Assembly: GCA_039964455.1 (NCBI GenBank) | Contig: JBDVXK010000012.1 | Coordinates: forward strand, 124,001-188,000 | DNA: 64,000 bases | Direction of reading: 5' to 3' | Source of the DNA: CALJFL01 sp039964455 | GTDB lineage: Bacteria > Pseudomonadota > Gammaproteobacteria > Pseudomonadales > Halieaceae | Part shown: in pieces, positions 1 through 9,034 of the stretch | Layout of the letters: each line of letters begins with the position of its first letter | How positions within the stretch are numbered: position 1 is the stretch's first letter | Position numbers and translations under genes: made by a program | The notes under the pieces: generated by a model | Told to the model about the DNA's origin: nothing | Databases searched by the model: none | Seen by the model: only the letters and a program-made list of their open reading frames with translations

Positions 1-76
1 CCGCCTGTTGCGGCTCGTGCTCACCAGGCATACGAAAGCCGTCAGCACAGGGCAGTGTATCGAGGCTCACAGTCAC
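1..76 (-). CDS. aguA: Agmatine deiminase, N-terminal fragment
   Basis: Reading the minus strand from a GTG at 74-76 gives about 25 residues containing ADGFRMPGEHEP, which resembles the start of agmatine deiminases (ADGFRMPAEx...). The rest lies beyond the window edge. A ribosome-binding-like AGGG sits about 7 bases upstream, and a second in-frame GTG at 68-70 is possible. It begins 25 bases after aguB stops, on the same strand, as expected for the AguB/AguA pair that converts agmatine to N-carbamoylputrescine and then to putrescine. The short length limits certainty, but motif and neighbour agree. Confidence 0.75.
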   Translation of the reverse strand, partial: MTVSLDTLPCADGFRMPGEHEPQQA

Positions 77-101
77 TGGATAACCCTGTTAACGCAGCAC
101 A

Positions 102-962
102 TTAAAACGAATTGATCTTGTTATAGAGCTCCGGACGACGATCGCGAAACAGCCCCCAGGAATGTCGATAATTGGCTGTCGCGTCCAGATCGACAGCGGC
201 ATAGAGTATGGTCTCCTCTTCGCGATTAGCCTCAGCCAATTTGTCACCGGTGTGATCGGTGATAAATGAAGAGCCATAAAATGTTGTGCTGATGCCATCA
301 TCCTCTTCCAATCCAACACGGTTGGAGGCGATCACCGGCAGTATATTAGCGGCAGAATGGCCCTGCATTACCCTCTGCCAATGGCCACTGGAGTCAAGCG
401 TGGTGTCCTGTGGCTCGCTACCTATAGCCGTGGGGTAGAACATGACTTCGGCACCCATAAGTGCACAGCTGCGCGCCACCTCGGGAAACCACTGGTCCCA
501 GCAGATACCGGCGCCAAAAACACCATAGCGCGTATGCCAAACTCGAAAACCGGTATCGCCCGGCGTAAAGTAAAATTTCTCGCAGTAGCCGGGGCCATCC
601 GGGATGTGGCTCTTGCGATAGTTGTCCAGCACGCTGCCGTCAGCATCGATCATAACCAGCGAGTTGAAGAAGGTATTGTTGTCGCGCTCGTAATAGCTGA
701 TCGGCAGTACCACTTCGAGCTCGGCTGCGAGCGCCGAGAATCTACTGATCAGGGAATTTCCCTCAAGGGGCTTGGCCAGGTCGAGATACTTGTATTGCTG
801 GGTCTTGCAGAAATAAGGCGCTTCGAAAAGCTCCTGCAACAATATAACCTGAGCACCATTACTCGCCGCTTGACGAATAGTGTCCTCGCATTTGGCCAGA
901 TTGGCTTCAATATCCCAGCTAATCGCCAACTGGGTAGCGGCAAAGGTAACAACACGGCTCAT
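102..962 (-). CDS. aguB: N-carbamoylputrescine amidase
   Basis: A 286-residue nitrilase-superfamily amidohydrolase. It should hydrolyse N-carbamoylputrescine to putrescine, CO2 and ammonia in the cytoplasm, the second step of the agmatine route. The Glu-Lys-Cys triad is visible: E44 in LLQELFEAPYF, K117 in NYRKSHIPD and C154 in GICWDQWFPE. The last motif and the length are typical of AguB. The open frame extends 61 codons further upstream, but the start MSRVVTFAATQ at 962 has an AGGAA 8 bases before it and matches the usual family N-terminus. The partial aguA follows 25 bases downstream, so the two are probably co-transcribed. Confidence 0.92.
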   Translation of the reverse strand: MSRVVTFAATQLAISWDIEANLAKCEDTIRQAASNGAQVILLQELFEAPYFCKTQQYKYLDLAKPLEGNSLISRFSALAAELEVVLPISYYERDNNTFFNSLVMIDADGSVLDNYRKSHIPDGPGYCEKFYFTPGDTGFRVWHTRYGVFGAGICWDQWFPEVARSCALMGAEVMFYPTAIGSEPQDTTLDSSGHWQRVMQGHSAANILPVIASNRVGLEEDDGISTTFYGSSFITDHTGDKLAEANREEETILYAAVDLDATANYRHSWGLFRDRRPELYNKINSF

Positions 963-1159
963 GGGAGCTTTCCTGTATTCAACTTCCTGCAATCTTGACA
1001 TCATACGGCCTGCAGAGACAGCGCGAGTATACCGAAAAGGTGGTAATAGAAATTTATTTCGGCCGCTCTTATTTGGCGACCCGCTAGCGACGGGAAAAGC
1101 GACATGACACAGGCAGTCAGACTGTTGTAATTTTAGGGCTGCCATTAGAGAGGAATAGT

Positions 1160-1420
1160 GTGAAGGGACTATTTTTAGCTGCAGGTTTACTAATTTTTTC
1201 GTTCTTCGGCGGCGTAGTCTATATCGCGCTTAGCGAGTCGCCAGAAACGGCAGTACAAAAAGACTGCCGGCTTGCCGCTGCCGATGCATTCGGCCAGGAG
1301 GACCTGGGCTATACCGCGTTTACCGCCATGCTTCGGGATGCGCGCATGCACGGCAGCGGCAGCCAGCATGACGCGATGGGCAAAATGTACAACACCTGTC
1401 TGGGCTCGGCCGGGCATTAG
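1160..1420 (+). CDS. Small single-pass membrane or secreted protein
   Basis: An 86-residue product starting at GTG with AGAGGAAT just upstream. The N-terminus has Lys then a hydrophobic stretch (FLAAGLLIFSFFGGVVYIAL) that could be a membrane anchor or an uncleaved signal. The rest is a small polar domain with two cysteines, in KDCRLAAADA and NTCLGSAGH, which could form a disulfide outside the cytoplasm. It is divergent from aguB with about 200 bases between them. I do not recognise a family. The start context and signal-like N-terminus favour a real gene. Confidence 0.6.
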   Translation: MKGLFLAAGLLIFSFFGGVVYIALSESPETAVQKDCRLAAADAFGQEDLGYTAFTAMLRDARMHGSGSQHDAMGKMYNTCLGSAGH

Positions 1421-1562
1421 CGCGACCCCCTACTCTCGATGGCAAGGCTGCAATGAAGCCAAAAACGCGCGTGCAGGCCACAAACCAGAAATGGCTGATT
1501 TGCGCTACTATTAACCGGGTACTAAGCTGCAAGCCCTTTTTATCACTCGAGGAGACGATACC

Positions 1563-2135
1563 GTGGCACAAGCCTCATTTTCCAAGATGTCCGAAAGCAC
1601 TGCCGAAGACTGGCAGACTATCATGCAAGAACAACTTAAATTCATTGCCAAACTGCCTGACCGGATACTGAGCCATATGGAACTGCTCAGGGGTGACTAC
1701 GGCGGCTTTCCCATTGATCGACTGCAACACTGCCTGCAGACAGCGCAGCTGGCGGCAGATGCGGGAGAAGATGACGAGTACGTGGTCTGTGCGCTGCTAC
1801 ACGATATAGGCGACACACTGGGCAGCACCAACCATCCCGATGTCGCAGCGGCGATTCTGGAGCCGTTTGTCAGCGAAGCGAATCTCTGGATGGTCAAACA
1901 TCACGGCATCTTTCAGGGCTATAACTTTTTCCACTTTGTAGGCATGGATCGCAACATGCGCGACCAGTTCCGGGAAAACGAGTACTTCGAGCGGACTGCG
2001 CATTTTATCGAGCACTACGATAATCCGGCGTTTGATGCATCGGCTCCCGAACTGTCGCTTGAACAGTTCGAGCCGCTGGTACGCAAGGTTTTCAGCTCAC
2101 CACGCAAGAGCCTGTACAAGGACCTGGTGGCCTGA
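1563..2135 (+). CDS. HD-domain metal-dependent phosphohydrolase-like protein
   Basis: A 190-residue protein starting at GTG (1563) after CGAGGAGACGATACC, a good ribosome site. It carries the HD signature: H56 in LQHCLQTAQ, H80-D81 in ALLHDIGD, H91 in TNHPDV and H113/H114 in VKHHGIF. These are the metal ligands of HD hydrolases and mixed-valent di-iron HD oxygenases such as PhnZ and MIOX. The pattern of LLHDIGD followed later by a KHHG is close to PhnZ-like proteins found with phosphonate genes, but no phosphonate genes are present here. Substrate unknown. Confidence 0.8.
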   Translation: MAQASFSKMSESTAEDWQTIMQEQLKFIAKLPDRILSHMELLRGDYGGFPIDRLQHCLQTAQLAADAGEDDEYVVCALLHDIGDTLGSTNHPDVAAAILEPFVSEANLWMVKHHGIFQGYNFFHFVGMDRNMRDQFRENEYFERTAHFIEHYDNPAFDASAPELSLEQFEPLVRKVFSSPRKSLYKDLVA

Positions 2136-2154
2136 GCTTAATGCCCTGTTGTCG

Positions 2155-2177
2155 AGGCAGGCTTATCTGGCCTGCCT
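2155..2177 (+). terminator. Perfect 8-bp stem hairpin after HD gene
   Basis: AGGCAGGC (2155-2162), a 7-base loop and GCCTGCCT (2170-2177) form a perfect stem 20 bases after the HD-protein stop. The downstream sequence is only mildly T-rich, so it may be a weak or Rho-assisted terminator between convergent genes. Confidence 0.4.
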
Positions 2178-2208
2178 TGGCTAATTGGTTTCGCTTGGAT
2201 GGAGCCAG

Positions 2209-2262
2209 TTAGGCGGCCCCACTTAGGCGGCCCCACTTAGGCAGCCCCACCTAGGCGGCGCC
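2209..2262. repeat. 14-bp tandem repeat, nearly four copies
   Basis: The unit TTAGGCGGCCCCAC is present at 2209-2222 and 2223-2236 exactly and at 2237-2250 with one mismatch. A diverged partial copy continues into 2251-2262. The array overlaps the last codons and TAG stop of the minus-strand AttH-like gene, so each unit supplies a potential stop. It looks like slippage at the 3' end of that gene. Confidence 0.85.
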
Positions 2263-3384
2263 ATCAAACCAGTCCTTAAAGCCGTGCGATACCGATGGGC
2301 CTATGTGCATCTGCTCCAGCACACCATGCCCGGTTTTATCGCCACAGGTCGCAACGATAATCTGCTGCACGTGAATGTTTTCCAAGGCTAGCGGATCCAG
2401 GTCACTGTCTTTCCAGCTTTCACCACCTATGTGCAACTCACCATGCCACTTGCCATGCCCCCACTCAGGGTGCTGGTAGCCCAGTCCTTTCATCCTGTGC
2501 ACGATTACCGGCTTAACGTGGATTTCCATACTCTCCCCGGACCGATCATTCATTGTAATAACTGCTGAACTGGCCCGCCGGGTACCAGGAATATTGGTGA
2601 TTTTGTGCTCCACCTTACCCTGCCAGCTGCGCGCACCGGGGTCGTTGGTTCCAGGTATGGCGTCCATGGATGTGTAATGGGGAAGGAAGCCCTGGTCGGT
2701 ATGCCACTGGTGGCCAGTATCATCCTCAAACCAACCTGCCAGGCTGCACTGGTCTTCCCAGACAATCGGTAGCCAATTGAAGTGAACCGCCTGAAATTCA
2801 GACAAGGGAGCACCACCAGTATAAGAGTCACCCACCGGCCGCAAGCCCCAGGAGCGATCCTTAAGCCCCATCGTATTCCGGCCATCCACCTTTAACTCCT
2901 TGCCGTCGTAGCGAATCCAGCCTTCCCAGCGGCCAAACTGGTCGAGGCGCGTTGCATCCATTACCACATGACGGGAATTGCGCAGGGTTTGCCGCCCTTC
3001 TTCGATACACGCCGTTGTCGGCGTGAACACCAGGTCGGCTTCGATTCCTGTTTCATTCGCTTCTATCTGAACACGATGGCGACCCATGGGCTCAAGTATG
3101 CTCAGCGTAAACGGCCCACAGCTGGTATCGGTAGGCTCGTCGGGCGCACGCCTAGAGCCGTGGAAAGCATACTGGTGGCCATCTATGGCCAGGCTAAGAC
3201 TACAGTCGAGTATGCCCAGATTGGGATATCGGCACAGTCCAACGCCGAAGTAGAAGGCGCCATCCAGCGCATGGGCGTTATACCAGTAGCGGTCGTAGGT
3301 ATTACGGTCGCTGGTAGCCGTGTGCATAACCGGCTCAGCTGTCTGGTGGATGGGATAATCGTCAAATTTGGAAAGCATGATCAA
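2251..3384 (-). CDS. AttH/CrtC-like (lipocalin-fold) hypothetical protein
   Basis: A 377-residue protein without a signal peptide. It has many Trp/Gly-rich beta-strand segments (GLKDRSWGLRPVG, HFNWLPIVWED, GYQHPEWGHGKWHG), which recall the AttH / carotenoid 1,2-hydratase-like double-lipocalin families and the DUF7064/7065-type proteins of actinobacteria and proteobacteria. The assignment is by general pattern only. Start may be either ATG of the MIM triplet. The 3' end is built from the 14-bp tandem repeat, so its last residues (DGAA) derive from the repeat. Function unknown; such proteins are often found among lipid or steroid catabolic genes. Confidence 0.6.
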   Translation of the reverse strand: MIMLSKFDDYPIHQTAEPVMHTATSDRNTYDRYWYNAHALDGAFYFGVGLCRYPNLGILDCSLSLAIDGHQYAFHGSRRAPDEPTDTSCGPFTLSILEPMGRHRVQIEANETGIEADLVFTPTTACIEEGRQTLRNSRHVVMDATRLDQFGRWEGWIRYDGKELKVDGRNTMGLKDRSWGLRPVGDSYTGGAPLSEFQAVHFNWLPIVWEDQCSLAGWFEDDTGHQWHTDQGFLPHYTSMDAIPGTNDPGARSWQGKVEHKITNIPGTRRASSAVITMNDRSGESMEIHVKPVIVHRMKGLGYQHPEWGHGKWHGELHIGGESWKDSDLDPLALENIHVQQIIVATCGDKTGHGVLEQMHIGPSVSHGFKDWFDGAA

Positions 3385-3509
3385 TACCTTGTAATCGCAA
3401 GGCCGTCAGCATGAAGCAGCAGAACCGCCGCAACAACAAGACACTGCCATTGAGTCGCTCAATGTATAGTTAATCAAACCCCATGGGGCCTGCCGCTTGC
3501 TGCTACCCG

Positions 3510-5000
3510 CTACCGACCGGCAGCGGTATAGCGTTCCACACGAGAGAACTTGATCGGCCGCCCGGCAATCGGCGCTGTTTTCGACGCCAGCCCATTGATG
3601 GCGGCGGCCAGCTGCGGCGGCCACTTACTGCCAGTGCGCTGGCCCAATGCAGTCAATGATTCGCCGCCGCGCGGTTCTGCTATCCGCAGGCGTAATCCGC
3701 CAATCTTGTTGCGCTCAACGTCGGTGAGTGGGCCCAGGGTTAGTGCCGAATTCCCCAGCACATCGCGGAATTCTTCATACCCCATCGCTACCAACATGAA
3801 TTTCTCGCGCGGTGACTGCACCAGCATGTAATACAGACTTATGGTTTGGTCGCCACTGGTATCGTCGTAGCGCAGCACCTCGGCGGGCCAACTGCCCACG
3901 GTAAGGGCGCGACGTTCGGCCGGCTCAATGCCTGCGTCCTCGCGCATCTTTTGCGCCATGCCCTCAATAATCTCAGTAATACTTCCGGGAGCATCGCTGC
4001 CGCCCAGCGCCAGATAGGCTCCACCGTCAGGTTGGGCGGCTGCCACGAAACGAGGTGTGTTCATGGTTTCCCATTTGTCGGGAAAGGTAATCGAAAAATC
4101 GAGATCTGCGTTCAGATAATCCCGTCCAGCAACAATACCCTGCTGAGGGTTTTGGCTACCTACCCACATGCCATCGAGATAACCATAAAGAGTGCGTTGA
4201 TCAGCAATTGGAGGCACCGGCGCCACTGTCAGGGTAGCCGACTCTGTCGCGATGTCAGCAACCCGGGTGGGCGTTGTGGGATGACTGTCGAAGAAGCTGG
4301 CTTTGTGCTTCTCTCCTGTCAGGGCCTCTACCGTGCGCTCTATACCGGACAGAGCATCCGCCAGTGACCGCGGGTTGTAGCCAGCACCCGCGGCAAGGCG
4401 CATGCCATAAGCATCGGCCTCGCTCTCCTGCCCGCGGCTATAGCTGGCGAGATAAACCTGCCCCGCCGCTTCGATAGGCGCATTGATGATATTACCCAGA
4501 TCCTGACTGACTACGCCCACCGCCTTGCCGGGCAGTGTGAAAAGGCCCGCTCCAACGCTGCGACCGATCTGTCGCGCGTGATGGCGCTGGGTGACATGGC
4601 TGATTTCATGCGCCAATACTCCGGCCAGCTCGGCTTCGTTATTCATTTGCGACATCAGCCCACGCGACACATAAATAAACCCACCCGGGGAGGCAAAGGC
4701 ATTGGGTTCAAACTGGTCTACGATGGCGAAGCGAAAAGTATAGGGTGTGGCACCCAAAGCCGCGACCAGGCGATTACCCACGCTCTGCAGGTAACGGTCC
4801 AGATCGGCATCGGCGTACAGACCTATCTGGTCCTTTACCTGCACCGACATCTCGGTACCCAACTCTTCCTCGAGCTCTGGAGTGATTACAGTGGTTGCGC
4901 AACCGCTGACCAGCGTAAGCAGTAACATGGCAAAGATCAGGCGCAGGCGGCCAAGAGGCCCGACGCTGGCAGATGTTGGGGAAGTCTTGTGGTGAAGCAT
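3510..5000 (-). CDS. M48-family (Ste24/BepA-like) zinc metallopeptidase lipoprotein
   Basis: With the start MLHHKTSP at 5000 it is 496 residues. The lipobox LLLTLVSGC gives lipid attachment at C34, so it is a periplasm-facing lipoprotein. HEISH at residues 131-135 is the M48 zinc motif, and the later GQESEADAYGM supplies the third ligand glutamate. This arrangement is shared with outer-membrane quality-control peptidases of the BepA/LoiP group. The C-terminal half (after about residue 300) is a separate domain ending in a LysM-like/basic tail and lacks recognisable TPRs. An alternative start at 5039 adds 13 residues and has AGGA 4 bases upstream. Confidence 0.88.
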   Translation of the reverse strand: MLHHKTSPTSASVGPLGRLRLIFAMLLLTLVSGCATTVITPELEEELGTEMSVQVKDQIGLYADADLDRYLQSVGNRLVAALGATPYTFRFAIVDQFEPNAFASPGGFIYVSRGLMSQMNNEAELAGVLAHEISHVTQRHHARQIGRSVGAGLFTLPGKAVGVVSQDLGNIINAPIEAAGQVYLASYSRGQESEADAYGMRLAAGAGYNPRSLADALSGIERTVEALTGEKHKASFFDSHPTTPTRVADIATESATLTVAPVPPIADQRTLYGYLDGMWVGSQNPQQGIVAGRDYLNADLDFSITFPDKWETMNTPRFVAAAQPDGGAYLALGGSDAPGSITEIIEGMAQKMREDAGIEPAERRALTVGSWPAEVLRYDDTSGDQTISLYYMLVQSPREKFMLVAMGYEEFRDVLGNSALTLGPLTDVERNKIGGLRLRIAEPRGGESLTALGQRTGSKWPPQLAAAINGLASKTAPIAGRPIKFSRVERYTAAGR

Positions 5001-5060
5001 GGGGCTACGTGTCCTGAAGGCTAAATTATCAGGCGGCATTGTATCCTATACACCACACGA

Positions 5061-5990
5061 TCAAAGCCGCCCGGCGATATCAAGCAGCATGTTATGGCTG
5101 TCGGTCTGCTGATCCGCTACCAGCCTGGACACCTGACCTCTGGCGATCAGGTGCGTCATGCCAAGCACTTCCTGATATTCCTGTAATTTGTCATAGACCC
5201 TTTCGCGGTCACCAAGAATAGCCCAGTCCTCTACCGCGCCCGCTTTTTCACGCAGCCGGGCAGGCACCGTAGACTGCAGGGCATCGGTCAACCGCGCCAG
5301 CAAAGCTGAATCATCAGAAACAAACACACTCCTCATCACGGGCACCGTTGCAACCGCGGCATGCCCATGTTCAAGCAGCGCCGACCGGTGAGCCCCATAG
5401 TTGTCGGCGAGAACGGCCAGTGATTCCAGCGGCGACGCCAGATAGGGCAAGCCGAGACGACCGGATTGCTGCAGCGCCAGGGGTCCGAACGCGGCCAGCC
5501 ATATGGGAGGATGCGGTTGCTGTATTGGTAAGGGCGCCAGCTTGACCGGCTTTTCGCCCACATCACTCAGTGATTCGCCACTCAGTGCAGCCAGCATCAC
5601 CCGCAGGTTTTCTTCGAATACACGCCGTTTTTCCGCTACCGGTAACCCAAAGACATCGAACAGCTCAGACCCTATTCCCCGACCTACGCCAAGGATAAGT
5701 CGTCCGTCGGACAACTGGTCCAGCACAGCGACCTCCTCCGCTGCGAGAACAGGATTGCGAATGGGTAGCAGATAGGAGGTGGTTGCCAGGCTAATCGTAT
5801 TTGACCCGGCAGCGGCTGCGGCCAGCAAGGTCAGCGGGGACGGAATAGCCCGGGCATCGGTAAAATGATTCTCCGGCAGCCAGAATGAATCGAAACCGAA
5901 CGCCTCAGCCCAGGCAGCCTGTTCGGCCAATTCCCGGGCACGCCAGCCATCGCGCCCGGTCCAGGCCGTTATACCCAGCTTGAGAGCCAC
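5061..5990 (-). CDS. LLM-class flavin-dependent oxidoreductase
   Basis: A 309-residue luciferase-like monooxygenase-fold protein. It begins with the typical strand KLGITAWTGRDGW, followed by FDSFWLPENHFTD and the VAVLDQLSDGRLILGVGRG block that defines the family, then HPPIWLAAFGP. These enzymes use F420 or reduced FMN to oxidise aldehydes, sulfonates or other small molecules; the substrate cannot be read here. It is codirectional with the aldehyde dehydrogenase upstream (36-base gap to its stop) and may share its transcript. Confidence 0.88.
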   Translation of the reverse strand: MALKLGITAWTGRDGWRARELAEQAAWAEAFGFDSFWLPENHFTDARAIPSPLTLLAAAAAGSNTISLATTSYLLPIRNPVLAAEEVAVLDQLSDGRLILGVGRGIGSELFDVFGLPVAEKRRVFEENLRVMLAALSGESLSDVGEKPVKLAPLPIQQPHPPIWLAAFGPLALQQSGRLGLPYLASPLESLAVLADNYGAHRSALLEHGHAAVATVPVMRSVFVSDDSALLARLTDALQSTVPARLREKAGAVEDWAILGDRERVYDKLQEYQEVLGMTHLIARGQVSRLVADQQTDSHNMLLDIAGRL

Positions 5991-6026
5991 TAACTCAATG
6001 GCTCAACGACTTATTGCCCGAAGGGA

Positions 6027-7547
6027 TCAAAAGAACCCAAGCGGATTTACGTCGTAACTGACCAGCATGCTCTTGGTTTGTTGATAGTGACCCAGCGCCA
6101 TTTTATGGGTCTCGCGTCCTATACCGGACTTTTTATAACCACCAAAGGCCGCGTGTGCAGGATAGGCGTGGTAGCAGTTCATCCAGACCCTGCCCGCCTT
6201 GATGCCGCGACCCATTCGGAAGGCCCTGTTGGTATCGCGGGTCCACACCCCCGCGCCCAGACCATAATCCGTCGCATTGGCGATCGCCAGGGCCTCAGCC
6301 TCATCTTTGAAACTGGTCACACCAAGCGTGGGGCCGAAAATTTCCTCCTGGAAAACCCGCATATCGTTAGTGCCCTGCAACAAGGTTGGCTCCACGTAGT
6401 AGCCCCCGGAGATATCGCTACCCACTGTCGCCTGGTTGCCGCCCAACAGGAATTTGGCACCATCTTCGCGGGCCACATCCATGTAGCTCATGATCTTGTC
6501 GAACTGTTCCTTGGAGGCCTGGGCACCGACCATGGTGTCTGTATCAAAGGGGTTTCCCTGTTTGATGTTCTGCGCCCTGGCCAGCACCATATCGATAAAA
6601 TCGTCATAGATACTTTCCTGCACCAGGGCCCGGGATGGACAGGTGCAAACCTCTCCCTGGTTGAAAAAGCCCATTAGCAACCCTTCAACGCTCTTGCTAA
6701 CAAACTCGTCTTCCTGCTGCAGCACATCTTCGAAATAGATATTTGGCGACTTGCCGCCCAACTCTACCGTTGAGGGAATAAGCGTCTTGGCAGCATTAGC
6801 CAATATCAGATGGCCTACCGCGGTTGAACCGGTGAAAGCAATCTTGGCAATGCGATCCGAACTTGCCAGGGCCTGCCCAATCTCCTCGCCAAAACCATTA
6901 AGAATATTAACGACACCGGGCGGCAAAAGGTCGCCTATCATCTCCATCAAAACCAGAATGGAGGTGGGCGTTTGTTCTGCGGGCTTGAGGACCACGCAGT
7001 TGCCGGCTGCCAATGCGGGTGCAAGTTTCCAGCCAGCCATCAGCAGAGGAAAGTTCCACGGGATAATCTGACCCACAACACCCAGAGGCTCGTGAAAATG
7101 GTAGCTCACCGTATTGGCATCGATCTCACTGGCGCTGCCTTCCTGCGCACGAATACAGCCTGCGAAGTAGCGAAAGTGATCTGCCAATAGCGGAATGTCT
7201 GCATTCAGGGTTTCCCGAATGCCCTTGCCGTTTTCCCAGGTCTCCACATAGGCCAGTGTTTCGAGATTGGCCTCAATCCGGTCGGCAATCTTCAACAAAA
7301 TATTTGAGCGCTCCGCCGCTGCTGTCTTGCCCCAGGCATCGGCGGCAGCATGAGCGGCATCCAGGGCTTTATTCAGGTCAGCTGGGGTCGAGCGAGGCAT
7401 CTCGCAAAAAGCTTCACCGGTGACCGGCGACACATTATCAAAGTACTTCCCCTCCAGTGGGGCTACCCATTCACCCCCGATGTAATTGGCGTAACGGCTT
7501 TTGAAGGTATACAGCGCATCGTCGCTGCCCGGCATGGCATAAAGCAT
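6027..7547 (-). CDS. exaC: NAD-dependent (acet)aldehyde dehydrogenase, ExaC type
   Basis: 506 residues, matching Pseudomonas ExaC in length and in many blocks (MLYAMPGSDD start, FKSRYANYIGGEW, ETLNADIPLLADHFRY, NPLGFF end). The catalytic Cys is in NQGEVCTCPSRA (C301) and the general base is E262 in VELGGKSPN. ExaC oxidises acetaldehyde and other short aldehydes to acids in the cytoplasm, typically downstream of a PQQ alcohol dehydrogenase. A PQQ enzyme exists 29 kb away (36.2 kb) but not in this operon. The frame is open to 7640, but ATG at 7547 has GGGAG 8 bases upstream. The promoter region holds the palindrome at 7662-7685. Confidence 0.93.
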   Translation of the reverse strand: MLYAMPGSDDALYTFKSRYANYIGGEWVAPLEGKYFDNVSPVTGEAFCEMPRSTPADLNKALDAAHAAADAWGKTAAAERSNILLKIADRIEANLETLAYVETWENGKGIRETLNADIPLLADHFRYFAGCIRAQEGSASEIDANTVSYHFHEPLGVVGQIIPWNFPLLMAGWKLAPALAAGNCVVLKPAEQTPTSILVLMEMIGDLLPPGVVNILNGFGEEIGQALASSDRIAKIAFTGSTAVGHLILANAAKTLIPSTVELGGKSPNIYFEDVLQQEDEFVSKSVEGLLMGFFNQGEVCTCPSRALVQESIYDDFIDMVLARAQNIKQGNPFDTDTMVGAQASKEQFDKIMSYMDVAREDGAKFLLGGNQATVGSDISGGYYVEPTLLQGTNDMRVFQEEIFGPTLGVTSFKDEAEALAIANATDYGLGAGVWTRDTNRAFRMGRGIKAGRVWMNCYHAYPAHAAFGGYKKSGIGRETHKMALGHYQQTKSMLVSYDVNPLGFF

Positions 7548-7661
7548 TGTTAATCTCCCAAGTTTGCTCTCAGACTCACTCACTATAGACCAGGATACGG
7601 CCATCGGCTCTACCGCGTCTGTCTGCACTGACAAAGGCACAGAGACGCAGTAACTTTATCA

Positions 7662-7685
7662 AAAAGTATACATTCATATACTTTT
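7662..7685. promoter_or_regulatory. Perfect 9-6-9 palindrome, likely operator between exaC and P450
   Basis: AAAAGTATA (7662-7670), spacer CATTCA, TATACTTTT (7677-7685): both arms match perfectly. It lies in the divergent region between exaC and the P450 gene. A plausible P450 promoter, TTTATC (7655-7660) then 16 bases then TATACT (7677-7682), has its -10 in the right arm, so a bound repressor would block it. No regulator gene is adjacent in the window. Operator identity is inferred from symmetry and position. Confidence 0.6.
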
Positions 7686-7773
7686 AAGCTGGTACTGGGC
7701 GTGCAGTCCCATTATCGTAAGGGATGACATAAACGCGGACTCGTAGACAGCGCTCGCACCCAGGAGAAACCGA

Positions 7774-9018
7774 ATGACCCAGATTCAGCAAGATCTTCCG
7801 CCCATCGAGGAGGTCTTTAACCCCAACTCGCCTGAGTACATGACGGACCCAATCACCGCTTGCCTGGAATTGGCCAAGCGTGGCCCGCTGGTCTGGTATG
7901 AGCCCTGGCAGGCCTGGATCATGACCCAGATGCCCGACATCATGGCCTGCTGGAAAGAAGAGTACCTGTCGTCAGACTTCTACGACTGGGAGTTCGCACC
8001 CGCCAGGCCACCTGAAGATGAGTGGACCAATTTCGAGCGGGCCATGATTGGCCACAGCCTGCTGGCCGATCACGACCATCACCGTCTGGTGCGGCGCGTT
8101 ACAGCGCCAGCCTTTTCCCGCAACGTGGTCGACAAAATACAGGAGCGCATCGAGCCCGACGTGAAGCGCCTGTTTGACGACCTTGGCACTCCCGAGCGCT
8201 TTGACTATATCGAGGACATCGCCCAGCACATTCCCTTTATTTCTATCACCCGTATGGTCGGGATTCCCGAGACCTACTGGCCCGATATCCGTAAAGTTGT
8301 GCTCACGTTTACCGAAACCTGGAATCCGACAATTTCGGACGAGCGCCGAGAAGCCGCCAGGCAAGACAGCAACCGCGCCATTGATATCATCCGCGAAGTT
8401 ATCGCCGAACGACGACAGGCCCCCGAACAGGATGACTTTCTGAGCACGCTGCTCAAGATCGAGCAGGAGAACCCGGACTTCGCTGAAGGCGATATTGTCA
8501 CCCTGATACTCGCGCTAATTGGCGCCGGCGCCGACACCACACTGGTCGCCCAGCAATGGTCCGTGTATGCCCTGCTGAAGCACAAAGACCAGATAGCCAC
8601 AGCAATGGAATCACCCGACACCTTCTCCAATGCTTTCAGCGAAATCAGCCGCTGGGGTGTGTCATCCAAAATGGGCTTCGCGCGCTACGCTCCCAGGGAT
8701 ATGGAGGTGCTGGGACACAAGGTGCGCAAAGGCCAGATGATCTTGATGATGCCGCACTTGAAGGACTACAACCCCGACCACTACGACAACCCCGAACAGT
8801 TTGATGTACAACGTAAGTTCGATCCCGATGTATTGTTCGGCTATGGGCCACGCTACTGCATTGGAGCGGCACTGGCCAAGCGGCAGCTCTACCTGACCAT
8901 CTCCGAGTTGTTCAAACGCTTTCCAGACATCGAGCTTGACGGCGAACCGGAGCGGGACGAGCACGACCACAATGCGGTGGTGTTCAAGAAGCTGATGCTG
9001 AAAACCAACGCAAACTGA
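7774..9018 (+). CDS. Cytochrome P450 (class I, soluble bacterial)
   Basis: 414 residues, the usual size of soluble bacterial P450s. The haem-thiolate loop FGYGPRYCIGAALA has its axial Cys at C362. The I-helix oxygen-binding motif is GAGADTT at residues 250-256, and the K-helix ExxR is E290-I-S-R293. No membrane anchor is present. It needs a ferredoxin and reductase, neither of which is nearby. The MDR dehydrogenase starts 16 bases after its stop, so the hydroxylated product may be oxidised next. Substrate unknown. ATG 7774 follows CAGGAG. Confidence 0.95.
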   Translation: MTQIQQDLPPIEEVFNPNSPEYMTDPITACLELAKRGPLVWYEPWQAWIMTQMPDIMACWKEEYLSSDFYDWEFAPARPPEDEWTNFERAMIGHSLLADHDHHRLVRRVTAPAFSRNVVDKIQERIEPDVKRLFDDLGTPERFDYIEDIAQHIPFISITRMVGIPETYWPDIRKVVLTFTETWNPTISDERREAARQDSNRAIDIIREVIAERRQAPEQDDFLSTLLKIEQENPDFAEGDIVTLILALIGAGADTTLVAQQWSVYALLKHKDQIATAMESPDTFSNAFSEISRWGVSSKMGFARYAPRDMEVLGHKVRKGQMILMMPHLKDYNPDHYDNPEQFDVQRKFDPDVLFGYGPRYCIGAALAKRQLYLTISELFKRFPDIELDGEPERDEHDHNAVVFKKLMLKTNAN

Positions 9019-9034
9019 TAGCGAACAGCTCTCC

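Noticed and set aside
357..998. 213-codon plus-strand frame over aguB
   Set aside because: Antisense shadow of a conserved amidase with intact triad.
2209..2262. CRISPR-like array
   Set aside because: Units are directly tandem without spacers and overlap a gene end.
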